Assembly: GCA_030050125.1 (NCBI GenBank)
Contig: JASIJN010000357.1
Location: 1 to 8,446, forward strand
Source of the DNA: Streptosporangiaceae bacterium
GTDB taxonomy: Bacteria; Actinomycetota; Actinomycetes; Streptosporangiales; Streptosporangiaceae
Direction of reading: 5' to 3'
Length of the DNA stretch: 8,446 nucleotides
Part shown: in pieces, positions 6,527 through 8,446 of the stretch
Position numbering within the stretch: the stretch's first letter is position 1
Layout: every line of letters starts with the position of its first letter
Notes under the pieces: generated by a model
Seen by the model: the letters and a program-made list of their open reading frames with translations, nothing else
Told to the model about the DNA's origin: nothing
The model's database searches: none
Made by a program: the position numbers and the translations under genes

Positions 6527-6581
6527 GTCACAAGCATGCCCGACGGGTTCAGCTGCGGCGACGCCTGCCACGATGGTGGGC
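6527..6581. promoter_or_regulatory. Divergent intergenic region between phosphatase and amine oxidase genes
   Basis: About 55 bp separates the preferred starts of the two divergent genes, so both promoters must lie here or inside the opposing coding ends. It contains a GCATGC palindrome (6534-6539) and a TTCAGC (6547-6552), but no convincing -10/-35 pair on either strand. Confidence 0.35.
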
Positions 6582-7967
6582 ATGCCCGCGGCCGAAACCT
6601 ACCGGAAGCTGTCGTTCTGGCACGACACCGTGCCCGGGTCCCTTCAGCCCGGTGACCCGCTGGCCGGGGATCTCGAGGCGGACGTGGCGATCGCCGGAGC
6701 GGGGTTCACCGGCCTGTGGACCGCGTACTACCTGTCCCGGGCCGATCCGGGCCTGGCGATCGCCGTCTGCGAGCGTGACATCGCCGGCTTCGGCGCGTCG
6801 GGGCGCAACGGCGGCTGGTGCTCCGCCCTGTTCCCGGCCTCGCTGGCCAAGCTGGAGCGGATGGCCGGCCGGGACGCGGCGATCGCCCAGTACCGGGCCA
6901 TGCAGCGGGCGGTGGACGAAGTGGGACGGGCGGCCGCTGCCGAGGGCATCGACTGCCACTGGGCCAAGGGCGGGACCGTGCAGCTGGCCCGGTCGGCCAC
7001 CCAGCTCGGCCGGGCCAGGCAGGAGGTCGAGGAGGCCCGCTCGTACGGGTTCGGCGAGGAGGACCTGCGGCTGCTCTCGGCCGCGCAGGCCGGCGAGATG
7101 GCGCGAGCCTCCGGCGTGATCGGGGGAACGTTCACCCCGCACTGCGCCGCGATTCACCCGGCTCGCCTGGTCCGAGGGCTGGCCGGCGCGGTCCGGCGGC
7201 GCGGGGTCCGGCTGTTCGAGCGCACGCCGGTGCGGGAGATACGCCCCGGGGCGCTGGTGACGGCGTCCGGCACGGTACGGGCCCGGTACGTGATCCGCGC
7301 CACCGAGGGCTTCACCGCGCTGCTGCCCGGGCTGCGCCGCACGGTGGCGCCGGTGTACTCCCTGATGATCGCGACGGCGCCGCTGCCCGAGCCGGCCTGG
7401 GCCGAGATCGGCCTCGGGACCAGGCCGACCTTCAGTGACCTGCGGCACCTGATCGTCTACGGGCAGCGGACGGCGGACGGGCGGTTCGCGTTCGGCGGCC
7501 GGGGCGCCCCGTATCACCTCGGCTCGGCCGTGCGCCCGTCGTTCGACCGGGTCCCCGCGGTGTTCGCGGCGCTGCGGCGCACGTTGTCCGAGTTGTTCCC
7601 CGTGCTCGGCGACGTCGACGTCACCCACGGCTGGGGCGGCCCGATCGGCGTGCCGCGGGACTGGTGCGCCTCGGTCGGGCTCGACCGCTCCACCGGCCTG
7701 GGCTGGGCCGGTGGTTACGTCGGCGACGGGGTGTCCACGACGAACCTGGCCGGCCGCACCCTGGCGGATCTGATCACCGGGACCGACAGCGAGATCACCC
7801 GGCTGCCCTGGGTGGGTCACCGCTCGCCGAGGTGGGAGCCCGAGCCGCTCCGGTGGCTCGGCGTCAACGCCGGCCTGCACGCGATGGACTGGGCCGACCG
7901 GCACGAGGCGAGGACCGGGCGCCCGTCGCGGGCGGCGGCGGTGATGGCCAGGTTCCTCGGATCCTGA
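6582..7967 (+). CDS. FAD-dependent amine oxidoreductase (DadA/PuuB-like, DAO family)
   Basis: DAO-superfamily flavoenzymes oxidise the C-N bond of amino acids or amines such as glycine, sarcosine and gamma-glutamylputrescine. From ATG 6582 (462 residues): the N-terminus YRKLSFWHD followed by the Rossmann dinucleotide motif GAGFTG (39-44), acidic E64 at the end of strand 2 (VCERD) for the FAD ribose, the FGASGRNGGW segment (70-79) typical of this group, substrate-domain strands in the middle, and the C-terminal FAD-contacting stretch GWAGGYVGDGVSTTNLAGR. No signal peptide, so cytoplasmic. Start choice: ATGs also occur in frame at 6525 and 6573. 6582 is favoured because the extra upstream residues look non-homologous and 6525 overlaps the start codon of the divergent phosphatase; none has a well-spaced ribosome site. 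The gene stands alone, and the amine substrate is not predictable from sequence. Confidence 0.9.
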   Translation: MPAAETYRKLSFWHDTVPGSLQPGDPLAGDLEADVAIAGAGFTGLWTAYYLSRADPGLAIAVCERDIAGFGASGRNGGWCSALFPASLAKLERMAGRDAAIAQYRAMQRAVDEVGRAAAAEGIDCHWAKGGTVQLARSATQLGRARQEVEEARSYGFGEEDLRLLSAAQAGEMARASGVIGGTFTPHCAAIHPARLVRGLAGAVRRRGVRLFERTPVREIRPGALVTASGTVRARYVIRATEGFTALLPGLRRTVAPVYSLMIATAPLPEPAWAEIGLGTRPTFSDLRHLIVYGQRTADGRFAFGGRGAPYHLGSAVRPSFDRVPAVFAALRRTLSELFPVLGDVDVTHGWGGPIGVPRDWCASVGLDRSTGLGWAGGYVGDGVSTTNLAGRTLADLITGTDSEITRLPWVGHRSPRWEPEPLRWLGVNAGLHAMDWADRHEARTGRPSRAAAVMARFLGS

Positions 7968-7973
7968 CGCCGC

Positions 7974-7988
7974 GGCGGCCCGGCCGCC
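7974..7988 (+). terminator. GC-rich hairpin after the amine oxidase gene
   Basis: GGCGGC (7974-7979) and GCCGCC (7983-7988) pair around a CCG loop, 7 nt after the stop codon. No T-tract follows. It is a plausible U-less terminator separating the oxidase from the tRNA transcription unit. Confidence 0.45.
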
Positions 7989-8027
7989 CAAGTGCGGACA
8001 GAATTCGCTATGCCAGCCCTGGGCTGC

Positions 8028-8033
8028 TACCAT
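8028..8033 (+). promoter_or_regulatory. Candidate -10 element for the tRNA
   Basis: TACCAT fits the actinobacterial TANNNT -10 pattern and would place transcription start near 8040, a few bases before the mature tRNA. A possible -35, TTCGCT (8004-8009), lies 18 nt upstream but is a poor match to TTGACA. Confidence 0.4.
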
Positions 8034-8046
8034 CACTGCGTCTCAA

Positions 8047-8119
8047 GCGCCGCTAGCTCAATTGGCAGAGCAGCGGACTCTTAATCCGCGGGTTCGGGGT
8101 TCAAGTCCCTGGCGGCGCA
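8047..8119 (+). tRNA. tRNA-Lys (anticodon CTT)
   Basis: A complete 73-nt cloverleaf. Acceptor stem GCGCCGC (8047-8053) pairs with GCGGCGC (8112-8118) and leaves discriminator A at 8119. D stem GCTC (8056-8059)/GAGC (8068-8071). Anticodon stem GCGGA (8073-8077)/TCCGC (8085-8089) with loop CTCTTAA and anticodon CTT at 8080-8082. A 5-nt variable loop, then T stem CGGGG/CCCTG with T loop TTCAAGT (8100-8106). CCA is not encoded (CCC follows), as is common in actinomycetes. It decodes AAG, the dominant lysine codon at this G+C content. Confidence 0.97.
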
Positions 8120-8127
8120 CCCGTCCT

Positions 8128-8157
8128 GACCTGGGGTTTTTCCCAGGTCTTTCTTTA
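8128..8157 (+). terminator. Intrinsic terminator of tRNA-Lys
   Basis: A perfect 8-bp stem, GACCTGGG (8128-8135) and CCCAGGTC (8142-8149), with loop GTTTTT and a T-rich tail TTTCTTTA (8150-8157). It is a textbook Rho-independent terminator starting 9 nt after the tRNA and the only one in the window with a U-tract. Confidence 0.9.
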
Positions 8158-8446
8158 TGCAGATGCCCGTTCGCGGGCCATGTGTGCTCCATGTTTGCTC
8201 CCGTGTTTTCGATGGTTTTCGAATTTTTTGAAACCGGGACCGTGGACCGCCCGGGTGATGGTCGGCTGGTTGTCCCCGCTGCTTTGTCGTCCCGGAGTTC
8301 AACGCGGCTTGTGGCGCAGCAATGACCTGGTGAGGTCCATAGCCTCGCCATGGTCTTTGGCCTGCGGCATAACGGCTGAGCTGAGAGCCGTCATGCGTGG
8401 GATCATTGCCTGATGCCGGGGAGCATGCGGGTCGTGGGGGTCACCG
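8158..8446. other. Gene-poor, less GC-rich flank downstream of the tRNA
   Basis: No convincing gene is seen in these 289 bases. Composition drops in GC (an A/T-rich patch around 8203-8242 with runs of T), in contrast to the rest of the window. It contains two imperfect tandem 11-mers (TGTGTGCTCCA 8181-8191, TGTTTGCTCCC 8192-8202). Short open frames exist on both strands but their codon use is poor. GC rises again near 8413, where an ATG could begin a gene running off the window. A tRNA flank of this kind can be an integration site, but no integrase is visible. Confidence 0.5.

Noticed and set aside
6549..8036. 495-codon minus-strand open frame opposite the amine oxidase
   Set aside because: Antisense shadow of the FAD enzyme; no motifs and compositionally biased.
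8203..8242. T-rich patch GGTTT...AAACC considered as another terminator
   Set aside because: The stem is only about five base pairs with a large A/T loop and the T-run lies inside the loop, so it is not a terminator shape.
8058..8351. Minus-strand frame ending in a peptide RQGLEPRTRGLRVRCSAN, and its sister frame ending ARDLNPEPAD
   Set aside because: These C-termini are antisense translations of the tRNA-Lys gene, a well-known source of false protein annotations.
8062..8413. Short plus-strand frames 8062-8325 and 8180-8413, the latter with a TGATG junction to a downstream ATG
   Set aside because: The first starts within the tRNA; the second has poor GC3 bias and no recognisable protein features. 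The TGATG overlap is probably chance.
1..8446. CRISPR array, insertion sequence, toxin-antitoxin or defence genes
   Set aside because: No regularly spaced repeats, terminal inverted repeats with transposase, or defence-type domains could be seen on either strand.

Overview
The window is about 70% G+C with strongly G/C-biased third codon positions. Together with a PhoPR/TrcRS-type two-component pair, an LCP cell-wall ligase, frequent GTG/TTG-type starts and weak Shine-Dalgarno signals, this points to a chromosomal segment of a high-GC actinomycete (Streptomyces/Streptosporangiales-like; genus not determinable from sequence alone).

Layout, left to right. (1) 1-1002 (+): a 5'-truncated LytR-CpsA-Psr (LCP) phosphotransferase. 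(2) 1094-3708 (+): a two-gene operon encoding an OmpR-family response regulator and a membrane histidine kinase closely resembling mycobacterial PhoP/PhoR. It is preceded by a triple 11-bp-phased direct repeat that looks like an autoregulatory operator. A hairpin that includes the kinase stop codon separates it from the convergent next gene. (3) 3723-4847 (-): a cytoplasmic sulfite-oxidase-family molybdopterin oxidoreductase, with its own AT-rich upstream region. (4) 4989-6526 (-): an overlapping pair, a low-molecular-weight protein tyrosine phosphatase followed by a fructosamine-kinase-family enzyme. It reads as a two-step deglycation module (dephosphorylate, then kinase-trigger the sugar adduct off the amine). 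(5) 6582-7967 (+): a divergently transcribed DadA/PuuB-like FAD amine oxidase. (6) 8047-8119 (+): tRNA-Lys(CTT) with a clear intrinsic terminator, followed by a less GC-rich, essentially gene-free stretch to the window end.

How the parts fit: the LCP protein and the PhoPR-like system both act at the envelope and may be functionally linked, but they are separated by 91 bp and the operator lies between them. The phosphatase/kinase pair is the most coherent metabolic unit. The oxidoreductase and amine oxidase show no obvious pathway link to it. I do not see a defence island, CRISPR array, insertion sequence or biosynthetic cluster. The points most worth following are the deglycation operon with its odd phosphatase insert, the enlarged loops in the histidine kinase, the phased operator-like repeats, and the AT-rich flank of the tRNA.
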